Of a stretch of 12,274 bases of DNA, positions 6,023 through 12,274 are shown piece by piece (the first letter of the stretch is position 1; every line of letters starts with the position of its first letter). This DNA is from Gallionella sp. (GTDB lineage: Bacteria; Pseudomonadota; Gammaproteobacteria; Burkholderiales; Gallionellaceae), in the NCBI GenBank assembly GCA_029850565.1, contig JARCRR010000156.1, positions 1 to 12,274 of the forward strand, read 5' to 3'. Made by a program: the position numbers and the translations under genes. The notes under the pieces are model-generated. The model was given only the letters and a program-made list of their open reading frames with translations, was not told the origin of the DNA and did not search any database.

Positions 6023-8298
6023 TGGCGCTGCATGATGCTCCGCGCACTCCTTTGCCTGAAAGACTGCTCGGTCTGTTGCGCGAATCGCGTTGGCTGTTGT
6101 TGGTCGCAGTCGCCCTTTATCTCATCATCATCCTGTTCGGATTCGACCGCGCCGACCCTTCCTGGTCGCACACGGCGACGGGCGCGGTCACCGGCAATCC
6201 CGGCGGAGTGGCGGGCGCATGGTTGTCCGATCTCTTGCTGTATCTGTTTGGTTTCTCCGCATGGTGGCTGGTCGCGCTGATGTTGCAACGCGTGTGGGCG
6301 GGTTATCGCCGCATGCGCTCCGATAGCCTGTTCGACCAACGCGCATTGTGGGTCTCCTTGTCGGGCTTCGTCGTGCTGTTGTTCTCCAGCAGTTCGCTGG
6401 AGGCCTTGCGTCTCTACACATGGGCGGTCGAACTGCCGCTTGCACCCGGCGGCATGTTGGGGGCGGTACTCGGTGATGCGCTGTCGCATTCGCTGGGATT
6501 CACGGGTGCGACCTTGTTCTTGCTGGTGTTGATGGCGGTCAGCTTTAGCCTGTTCACCGGATTGTCATGGTTGCGCTTCGTCGATTGGCTGGGGGCAGCT
6601 CTGGAGACGGCGTACGTGTGGGCAAGAAATGCTTGGCAGACGCGGCAGGACAAACGCATCGGCGTACAGGCCATGCAGGAACGCGATGCCCTCGTTGAAG
6701 AAGAGAAGAAACGAGTGGAAGACCATCAACCCATCCACATCGAGATGCCCGTGATGGAGGTGCCGCGCTCTACCCGCGTGGAAAAAGAGAAGCAGGTCGC
6801 CTTGTTCTCCGACATGCCGGATTCACCTTTGCCGCCGCTGCATCTGCTCGATCAGGCTACGCAACAAGTGGAGGTCGTCAGCGCAGACACCCTGGAGTTC
6901 ACCTCGCGTCTCATCGAACGCAAGCTCAAAGATTTTGGCGTGATCGTCAAAGTGGTCGGCGCTTATCCCGGCCCCGTCATCACCCGTTACGAGATCGATC
7001 CGGACGTGGGCGTGAAGGGCAGCCAGATCACCAACCTTGTGCGTGACCTGGCGCGTGCGTTGTCCGTGGTCAGCATCCGTCTGGTCGAGACCATCCCCGG
7101 CAAGAGTTACATGGCGCTGGAGTTGCCCAATCCCAAACGCCAGATGGTGCATCTCTCCGAGATACTCAACTCCAAGGTATATGCCGACATGCATTCGCCA
7201 CTCACCATGGCCATGGGTAAGGACATCTCCGGCAAACCTATCGTGGCCGATCTGGGCAAGATGCCGCATGTGCTGGTGGCGGGCACCACCGGCTCGGGTA
7301 AGTCGGTCGGCATCAATGCCATGATCCTGAGCATCATCTATAAAGCCACGCCGCAGGAAGTGCGCTTGTTGCTCATCGATCCTAAGATGCTCGAGTTGTC
7401 GGTGTATGAAGGTATCCCCCATCTGTTGGCGCCGGTGGTCACCGACATGCGCCAAGCCGCGTCCGGTCTGAACTGGTGTGTGCAGGAGATGGACAAGCGC
7501 TACAAACTCATGTCGTCACTCGGTGTGCGCAACATCGCTGGTTACAACCAGCAAGTGCGCGACGCGGTCAAAGCGGGCAAGCCGCTGACCAATCCATTCA
7601 CGCTCACGCCGGAGAATCCGGAAGCGCTGGATGAGTTGCCGTTTATCGTTGTGTTCATCGACGAGTTGGCCGACTTGATGATGGTGGTGGGCAAGAAGGT
7701 GGAAGAACTCATCGCCCGTCTGGCGCAGAAGGCACGCGCATCTGGTATCCATCTGGTGCTGGCCACGCAACGTCCCTCGGTAGACGTTATCACCGGACTC
7801 ATCAAGGCCAACGTCCCGACGCGCGTCGCTTTCCAAGTCTCAAGCAAGATCGACTCACGCACGATTCTGGACCAGATGGGGGCGGAAGCATTGCTGGGGC
7901 AGGGCGATATGCTCTATCTACCACCGGGCAGCGGCTATCCGCAGCGCGTGCACGGCGCCTTCGTCTCCGATCAGGAAGTGCATCGCGTCACCGAATATCT
8001 CAAGTCGCAAGGCGAACCGAACTACATCGACGGCGTGTTGAATTCCTTGGATGAGCAGGGCGATGGGGGCGGCGAACTGGATGGTGGTGCGAACGCCGAG
8101 GCCGACCCGCTGTACGACCAAGCCGTCGAGATCGTGCTGAAGACACGCCGCCCCTCCATCTCGCTGGTACAGCGTCATTTGCGCATCGGCTACAACCGTG
8201 CGGCACGTCTCATCGAGGCGATGGAGAAGGCGGGGCTGGTCTCCACGATGCAATCGAACGGCAATCGCGAAGTGTTAGCTCCTGCAAGGCAGGAATAA
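6022..8298 (+). CDS. ftsK: FtsK/SpoIIIE-family DNA translocase
   Basis: FtsK is a septum-anchored hexameric ATPase that pumps the chromosome termini apart at division and activates XerCD recombination at dif. The 758-residue protein has an N-terminal membrane domain with about four helices (near 24-41, 70-93, 108-126, 160-180). A short charged linker (about 205-270) replaces the long Pro/Gln-rich linker of the 1329-residue E. coli protein. The alpha domain covers roughly 275-385. The RecA-like motor has Walker A GTTGSGKS at about 421-428 and Walker B PFIVVFIDELADL near 540-552. The C-terminal winged-helix gamma domain (about 690-750, RRPSISLVQRHLRIGYNRA region) normally reads KOPS/SRS sequences. 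The size is typical of most non-enteric FtsK proteins. It shares a TGATG overlap with the regulator gene, so the two are probably co-transcribed, and lolA follows one base after its stop. Confidence 0.96.
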   Translation: MALHDAPRTPLPERLLGLLRESRWLLLVAVALYLIIILFGFDRADPSWSHTATGAVTGNPGGVAGAWLSDLLLYLFGFSAWWLVALMLQRVWAGYRRMRSDSLFDQRALWVSLSGFVVLLFSSSSLEALRLYTWAVELPLAPGGMLGAVLGDALSHSLGFTGATLFLLVLMAVSFSLFTGLSWLRFVDWLGAALETAYVWARNAWQTRQDKRIGVQAMQERDALVEEEKKRVEDHQPIHIEMPVMEVPRSTRVEKEKQVALFSDMPDSPLPPLHLLDQATQQVEVVSADTLEFTSRLIERKLKDFGVIVKVVGAYPGPVITRYEIDPDVGVKGSQITNLVRDLARALSVVSIRLVETIPGKSYMALELPNPKRQMVHLSEILNSKVYADMHSPLTMAMGKDISGKPIVADLGKMPHVLVAGTTGSGKSVGINAMILSIIYKATPQEVRLLLIDPKMLELSVYEGIPHLLAPVVTDMRQAASGLNWCVQEMDKRYKLMSSLGVRNIAGYNQQVRDAVKAGKPLTNPFTLTPENPEALDELPFIVVFIDELADLMMVVGKKVEELIARLAQKARASGIHLVLATQRPSVDVITGLIKANVPTRVAFQVSSKIDSRTILDQMGAEALLGQGDMLYLPPGSGYPQRVHGAFVSDQEVHRVTEYLKSQGEPNYIDGVLNSLDEQGDGGGELDGGANAEADPLYDQAVEIVLKTRRPSISLVQRHLRIGYNRAARLIEAMEKAGLVSTMQSNGNREVLAPARQE

Positions 8299-8299
8299 A

Positions 8300-8914
8300 A
8301 TGATCAAAAGAATCTTTGCGGCTGCATTATGTCTGGCAGCGATAGAAGCGCATGCTGCTGCCACCGACAAGCTCAAAGCATTCATCTCCGCCACGCGCTC
8401 TGCTCAAGCGAATTTCACCCAGGAAGTACAGGACAAGAACGGCAAGCGTCTGCAGTCCGCCTCCGGCACTATGCAGTTCGTGCGCCCGGGCAAGTTCCGT
8501 TGGGAATATCGCAAGCCCTACGCACAACTCATCGTGGGGGATGGTCAGAAGTTCTGGATGTATGACGCCGACCTGAACCAAGTCACGGTGAAGCGATTGG
8601 ATGCTGCCTTAGGCAGCAGTCCGGCCGCCTTGCTTTCCGGTAGCAACGAGATCGAGCGTGGATTCACGCTTTCCAACATCGAAGGGCGTGATGGGCTGGA
8701 ATGGTTGCAAGCGAAACCAAAATCCAATGAGACGACATTCGAGAAGATACTCATGGCGTTCAACTCCAAATCACAGTTAGTGGTGATGGAGTTGCATGAT
8801 GCTTTCGGCAACCATACCGTGTTGCGCTTCTCTGAATTGATGAACAATCCATCACTCTCTCCCAAGCGATTCACATTTGTCCCACCCAAAGGCGCGGATG
8901 TGCTGGGCGAATGA
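8300..8914 (+). CDS. lolA: LolA, periplasmic outer-membrane lipoprotein carrier
   Basis: LolA takes lipoproteins released from the inner membrane by LolCDE and carries them through the periplasm to the outer membrane. The 204-residue precursor begins with a signal peptide (positive MIKR, then a hydrophobic stretch) with a probable cleavage after AHA at residue 19. The mature part has the family features: SAQANFTQEV near the start, then SGTMQFVRPGKFRWEY with the buried Arg/aromatic lid region, the LIVGDGQKFWMYD strand pair, and FNSKSQLVVMEL later. AGGA at 8291-8294 lies five bases before ATG 8300. The gene follows ftsK by one base and precedes rarA with an ATGA overlap, the same order as in E. 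coli. No lolB or lolCDE is in the window. Confidence 0.95.
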   Translation: MIKRIFAAALCLAAIEAHAAATDKLKAFISATRSAQANFTQEVQDKNGKRLQSASGTMQFVRPGKFRWEYRKPYAQLIVGDGQKFWMYDADLNQVTVKRLDAALGSSPAALLSGSNEIERGFTLSNIEGRDGLEWLQAKPKSNETTFEKILMAFNSKSQLVVMELHDAFGNHTVLRFSELMNNPSLSPKRFTFVPPKGADVLGE

Positions 8915-10230
8915 TGTCTGACCTGTTCGCTCCCCACCAACCCGCCGCGCCACTCGCCGAGCGTCTGCGTCCGCAGCATATCGACGAAGTCATCGGGCAG
9001 TCGCATCTGCTGGGTGAAGGCAAACCGTTACGGCTCGCTTTCCAGTCGGGCAAGTTGCACTCCATGATTCTGTGGGGACCGCCGGGCGTGGGCAAGACCA
9101 CGCTGGCGCGCTTGATGGCTTCTGCATTCGATGCTGAGTTCGTTCCTTTGTCGGCGGTGTTGTCCGGTGTGAAGGATATCCGCGAGGCCATCGCCCAAGC
9201 CGAACTCACGCTGCAACAGAACGGTCGCCACACCATCCTGTTCGTGGACGAGGTGCACCGCTTCAACAAATCGCAGCAGGATGCTTTCTTGCCTTACGTC
9301 GAGCAGGGCTTGGTCACCTTTATTGGTGCGACCACGGAGAATCCTTCCTTCGAATTGAACAACGCCTTGTTGTCGCGCGCGCAGGTGTATGTGCTGCAAT
9401 CCTTGTCCGCAGCAGAGATGGCGCAATTGTTCGAGCGTGCGCGGCAAACGGCATTGCAGGGTGTCGTATTCGATGCGGCAGCGGTCGATCGCATCATCGG
9501 TTATGCCGATGGCGATGCGCGTCGCCTGCTCAACGTGATGGAGCAATTGCAGACTGCTGCGGAAGCGGCAGGTATGCAGAGTATCGATATCACCTTCCTC
9601 GACAATACGCTGGCGCAAAAACTGCGCCGCTTCGACAAGGGCGGCGAAGCCTTCTACGACCAGATCTCCGCGCTGCACAAATCGGTGCGTGGTTCCAATC
9701 CTGATGCGGCGTTGTACTGGTTGGTGCGCATGTTGGATGGCGGCGCCGACCCGCGCTATCTGGCGCGGCGCATCGTGCGCATGGCTTGGGAAGACATCGG
9801 TCTCGCCGATCCGCGCGCCATCCAGTTGTGTAACGATGCGGCGCAGACCTATGAACGTCTCGGTTCGCCCGAGGGTGAGTTGGCGCTGGCGCAAGCTGTG
9901 CTCTATATGGCCGTCGCGGCCAAGTCGAACGCGGGATACGTCGCGTATAATGCCGCCCGCGCTTTCGTCGCTCAGGATGGTTCGCGTGAAGTGCCGCTGC
10001 ACTTGCGCAACGCGCCGACCAAGCTGATGAAGCAACTCGATTACGGCAAGGACTACCGTTACGCGCACAACGAGGCAGGCGGCTACGCGGCGGGTGAGAA
10101 CTACTTCCCCGATGGCATGCCGACAGTGAGTTTCTACGAGCCTACCGAGCGCGGCTTGGAGGCGAAGATTTCAGAGAAGTTGAATCATCTGAGGCAACTC
10201 GATGAGGCAGCAAAAAACAAAAAAGGATAA
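8911..10230 (+). CDS. rarA: RarA (MgsA), replication-associated recombination ATPase
   Basis: RarA is an AAA+ ATPase of the clamp-loader group, related to eukaryotic WRNIP1/Mgs1, that acts at stalled replication forks and binds SSB. The protein has 439 residues, against 447 in E. coli. Visible motifs are Walker A GPPGVGKT at 56-63, Walker B LFVDEVHRFN at 110-119, sensor 1 GATTENPSF at 139-147, a likely arginine finger in LLSRA (Arg156), and sensor 2 in GDARRLLN. The C-terminal part (about 235-430) is the MgsA tetramerisation region, with PDAALYWLVRMLDGG and the terminal NYFPDGM segment. Two ATG codons stand side by side (8911 and 8914) without a clear ribosome binding site, so the start is uncertain by one codon. 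The first overlaps the lolA stop, suggesting coupling. Confidence 0.95.
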   Translation: MMSDLFAPHQPAAPLAERLRPQHIDEVIGQSHLLGEGKPLRLAFQSGKLHSMILWGPPGVGKTTLARLMASAFDAEFVPLSAVLSGVKDIREAIAQAELTLQQNGRHTILFVDEVHRFNKSQQDAFLPYVEQGLVTFIGATTENPSFELNNALLSRAQVYVLQSLSAAEMAQLFERARQTALQGVVFDAAAVDRIIGYADGDARRLLNVMEQLQTAAEAAGMQSIDITFLDNTLAQKLRRFDKGGEAFYDQISALHKSVRGSNPDAALYWLVRMLDGGADPRYLARRIVRMAWEDIGLADPRAIQLCNDAAQTYERLGSPEGELALAQAVLYMAVAAKSNAGYVAYNAARAFVAQDGSREVPLHLRNAPTKLMKQLDYGKDYRYAHNEAGGYAAGENYFPDGMPTVSFYEPTERGLEAKISEKLNHLRQLDEAAKNKKG

Positions 10231-10235
10231 GCAGC

Positions 10236-11534
10236 ATGTTGGATATTCAATCACTACGTAATGACTTGGCTGGTGTGGCCGCCCGTTTGGCGACACGCGG
10301 TTACACACTGGATACCGCCAAGTTCGAGCAGATGGAAGCAGAGCGCAAGACCATCCAGTCGCGCACGCAGGAGCTGCAAGCCAAGCGCAACGCATCCTCT
10401 AAGCTCATCGGTCAAGCGAAGGCCAAGGGTGAAGATACGACAGCCATCATGGCGGAAGTGGGCGCGCTGGGTGAAGAGCTGAAGCAACTCGAAGCGAAGC
10501 TGCCGCAAGTGCTGGCCGACATGGATGCCTTCCTCGCGGTCATCCCGAACGTGCCACACGCCACGGTGCCAGTCGGCAAATCGGAGGTGGACAATGTCGA
10601 AGTGCGCAAGGTGGGCGATGTGCCCAAGTTCGACTTCGAAGTGAAGGACCACGTCAGCATCGGCGAAGGTCTGGGAGGCTTGGATTTCGAGACGGCGACC
10701 AAGATCGCGGGCGCACGTTTCACTTTGTTGAAAGGCCCGCTGGCGCGCATGCACCGTGCCTTGGCGCAGTTCATGTTGGACACGCACACTGAGAAGCACG
10801 GCTATACCGAGACCTACGTGCCATTCATGGTGAACGCTGAATCGATGCGCGGCACGGGGCAATTGCCCAAGTTCGAGGAAGACTTGTTCAAGGTGCCGCG
10901 TGTGGTGGGCGAAGCGGGTGAAGAGAAGAACTTCTACCTCATCCCCACCGCTGAAGTGCCTGTGACCAACATGGTGCGCGACGAGATCATGGCACTGGAA
11001 AAGCTGCCGCTGAAATATGTGGCGCACACACCGTGCTTCCGCAGCGAGGCAGGCTCCTATGGTCGCGACACGCGCGGCATGATCCGCCAGCATCAGTTCG
11101 AGAAGGTGGAGCTGGTGCAGATGGTGCATCCCGAGAAGTCTTACGAAGCGCTGGAAGGTCTGCTCGGCCATGCCGAAACCATCCTCAAGCAACTTGGTTT
11201 GCCGTACCGCGTGGTGAAACTGTGCAGCGGCGACATGGGCTTCTCCGCCGCGATGACCTACGACATCGAAGTATGGCTGCCCGCGCAGAACACCTACCGC
11301 GAAATATCTTCCTGCTCCAACTTCGAGGCGTTTCAGGCGCGGCGCATGCAGGCGCGCTTCAGGAACAGCGCAGGCAAGCCGGAGCTGCTGCACACGCTGA
11401 ACGGCTCGGGGTTGGCAGTTGGCCGCACCTTGGTGGCTGTGCTTGAGAACTACCAACAGGCCGACGGCAGCGTGAAAGTGCCCGAAGTTTTACGCCCCTA
11501 CATGGGCGGATTGACCTCCATCAATGCGATCTAA
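10236..11534 (+). CDS. serS: SerS, seryl-tRNA synthetase
   Basis: SerS charges tRNA-Ser, and also tRNA-Sec where present, with serine. The protein has 432 residues, the usual bacterial length. Residues 1-100 form the N-terminal domain, with the long antiparallel coiled coil (about 28-95) that grips the tRNA variable arm. The class II catalytic core follows: HGYTETYVPFMVN at about 188-200 (motif 1 region), TAEVP at 238-242 in the serine site, motif 2 FRSEAGSYGRDTRG at 268-281, and motif 3 NGSGLAVGRTLVAVLEN at 389-405. AAGGA at 10223-10227 lies eight bases before ATG 10236. The five-base gap to rarA and the strong terminator after the stop mark it as the last gene of the ftsK-lolA-rarA-serS run. 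Confidence 0.97.
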   Translation: MLDIQSLRNDLAGVAARLATRGYTLDTAKFEQMEAERKTIQSRTQELQAKRNASSKLIGQAKAKGEDTTAIMAEVGALGEELKQLEAKLPQVLADMDAFLAVIPNVPHATVPVGKSEVDNVEVRKVGDVPKFDFEVKDHVSIGEGLGGLDFETATKIAGARFTLLKGPLARMHRALAQFMLDTHTEKHGYTETYVPFMVNAESMRGTGQLPKFEEDLFKVPRVVGEAGEEKNFYLIPTAEVPVTNMVRDEIMALEKLPLKYVAHTPCFRSEAGSYGRDTRGMIRQHQFEKVELVQMVHPEKSYEALEGLLGHAETILKQLGLPYRVVKLCSGDMGFSAAMTYDIEVWLPAQNTYREISSCSNFEAFQARRMQARFRNSAGKPELLHTLNGSGLAVGRTLVAVLENYQQADGSVKVPEVLRPYMGGLTSINAI

Positions 11535-11542
11535 TCTGGGCG

Positions 11543-11566
11543 AGGAGCGTTTCGCTCCTTGTTTTT
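11543..11566 (+). terminator. Rho-independent terminator after serS
   Basis: A perfect 7-bp stem, AGGAGCG (11543-11549) with CGCTCCT (11553-11559), has a TTT loop and can be extended by a G-T pair. It is followed by TGTTTTT. It lies eight bases after the serS stop and closes the upstream transcription unit. Confidence 0.9.
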
Positions 11567-11633
11567 CGCGTTTCGTCGCTTCGCGCTACCACTAGACGTT
11601 CCCCTTCTTTAGAGTGCATCCTGTCAACAACAC

Positions 11634-11639
11634 AGGAGG
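11634..11639 (+). promoter_or_regulatory. Strong ribosome binding site of the DUF2141 gene
   Basis: AGGAGG is a perfect Shine-Dalgarno sequence four bases before ATG 11644. It selects this ATG over the in-frame GTG at 11614, and the new frame opens at once into a signal peptide. The 109-base gap between serS and this gene must hold the promoter of the new unit, but I see no convincing -35/-10 pair. Confidence 0.8.
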
Positions 11640-11643
11640 CACC

Positions 11644-12056
11644 ATGAGATCCAAAGCAATATTGTTCGCACTGGCTCTGCCATTCGCTGCTCAGGCGGGC
11701 GAGTTGAAGCTGTCATCAACAGCAGCGGACTTGGCGGCAAAAACCTCTTTGTCGCAGTGCATTCAAGCGCAGCCGATTTCCCAACCAAGGATGACAAGGC
11801 CATCAAGAGTGCCGTCATCGCCACGGGCGACAAGACAGAGTTATCCATTCCCAATATCGCATCGGGTGAATACGCCGTGGCTGTGTTCGCGGATGTGAAT
11901 GGCAACGGCAAACTGGATAGCAACTTCATCGGTGTCCCCAAGGAGCCTATCGGTGTTTCGCGCGATGCCAAAGGCCGCTTCGGCCCGCCCAAGTTCGCGG
12001 ATGCCGCATTCAAATTGGGCGAGGGCGTGACCCGACAAACCATCACCATCAAGTGA
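11644..12056 (+). pseudogene. DUF2141-family secreted protein, interrupted by a one-base frameshift
   Basis: The gene begins with a signal peptide (MRSKAILFALALPFAAQA, then GELKL) in one frame. The rest of a DUF2141 protein reads in another frame, from VINSSGLGGKNLFVAVHSS (beginning at 11712) to the stop at 12054-12056. Joining them needs one base added near 11710-11712, for example CTG-GTC read here as CTGTC. The product would then be about 137 residues, a normal length for the family. The downstream part has the family hallmarks FADVNGNGKLDSNF (a Ca-binding-like DxNxNxxLD loop) and GVPKEPIGVS. DUF2141 proteins are small secreted beta-rich proteins of unknown function. No slippery heptamer is present at the junction, so a recent mutation or a sequence error is more likely than programmed frameshifting. 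Unshifted, the first frame stops at about 11898. The ABC ATPase gene follows after seven bases. Confidence 0.85.
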
Positions 12057-12063
12057 GGCAGAG

Positions 12064-12274
12064 ATGAGCGAGAACCAAATTCCTATCCTCAAGCTGCGCA
12101 ACATCAAACGCCGCTTCATGTTGGGCGAGACACATATAGATGCGCTCAACAGCATCGACTTAGACATCCACGCAGGCGAGTTCCTTGCTGTGTGGGGGCC
12201 ATCGGGTAGCGGCAAATCTACGCTGATGAACATCATCGGCCTCATCGATTCGCCCACTGCAGGCACGGCTGTCT
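12064..12274 (+). CDS. ABC transporter ATP-binding protein, MacB/LolD type (3' end missing)
   Basis: The first 70 codons of an ABC ATPase. An adenine/A-loop strand region (ILKLRNIKRRF) is followed by ALNSIDLDIHAGEFLAVWG, then Walker A GPSGSGKST and LMNIIGLIDSPTAG. The LMNIIG-ID-P-G wording after Walker A is typical of the MacB/LolD/YvrO group, which works with FtsX-like permeases in lipoprotein release, peptide or macrolide export. The Q-loop, signature and Walker B lie beyond the window, so the subgroup cannot be fixed. GAGG at 12055-12058 overlaps the stop of the DUF2141 gene and lies five bases before ATG 12064, so the two genes probably form one unit. A permease gene would be expected just downstream. 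Confidence 0.9.
   Translation, partial: MSENQIPILKLRNIKRRFMLGETHIDALNSIDLDIHAGEFLAVWGPSGSGKSTLMNIIGLIDSPTAGTAV

Noticed and set aside
9028..10068. Open reading frame of 346 codons on the - strand opposite rarA
   Set aside because: Mirror of the certain rarA gene, with low-complexity Arg/His/Gln-rich translation and no known domain.
10254..11456. Open reading frame of 400 codons on the - strand opposite serS
   Set aside because: It lies wholly opposite serS, whose identity is certain, and its translation is rich in His, Arg and Gln without any recognisable motif. Codon bias of serS leaves few stops on the opposite strand.
11567..11587. Second hairpin (CGCG ... CGCG) after the serS terminator
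   Set aside because: The stem is four base pairs with a long loop, within expectation for GC-rich sequence.
11700..11720. Programmed -1 ribosomal frameshift in the DUF2141 gene
   Set aside because: No X-XXY-YYZ slippery heptamer or obvious downstream stimulatory hairpin is seen at the junction. A one-base loss or a sequence error explains it more simply.

Overview
The window is a densely packed, single-strand stretch of a proteobacterial chromosome. Every gene supported here is on the + strand. The protein content (the BioC/BioH route of biotin synthesis, LolA, FtsK, and the ftsK-lolA-rarA-serS order also found in Escherichia coli) indicates a Gram-negative proteobacterium. Codon use rich in C/G third positions and the general look of the proteins suggest a betaproteobacterium, perhaps of the Nitrosomonadales/Gallionellaceae type. 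That placement is inference and was not tested by any search.

Positions 1-5230 form one unbroken chain in which each gene overlaps the next: bioH (5' end cut off by the window), bioC, bioD, a six-helix TauE/SafE-like (UreH_2/CcdA-related) membrane protein, a Sco1/SenC copper-binding lipoprotein, and a membrane-bound hybrid histidine kinase. BioC makes malonyl-ACP methyl ester, BioH removes the methyl group once the pimeloyl chain is built, and BioD closes the ureido ring of dethiobiotin. The next two genes look like a cytochrome oxidase copper-assembly pair. The kinase is fused through an ATGA overlap to the sco gene.

Positions 5231-5326 are the first real gap. It holds a candidate extended -10 promoter, a C-rich/G-rich hairpin and G-runs running into the ribosome binding site of a NarL/FixJ-type response regulator (5327-6022). 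This regulator is the probable partner of the kinase. Its stop codon overlaps the ftsK start, so the regulator heads a second run of genes: ftsK (DNA translocase), lolA (lipoprotein carrier), rarA (recombination/replication ATPase) and serS (seryl-tRNA synthetase). A clear Rho-independent terminator follows serS at 11543-11566.

After the terminator a new unit begins. It has a small secreted DUF2141-family gene that is broken by a one-base frameshift just after its signal peptide (or by a sequence error there), followed by the start of a MacB/LolD-type ABC transporter ATPase cut off by the window end.

Most of the window is ordinary housekeeping. The points worth a second look are the DUF2141 frameshift, the leader of the response regulator, and the coupling of a sensor kinase to copper/oxidase assembly and biotin genes. 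I did not find a clearly undescribed system. No RNA genes, CRISPR arrays, insertion sequences or attachment sites were seen, and no gene-free stretch exceeds about 110 bases.
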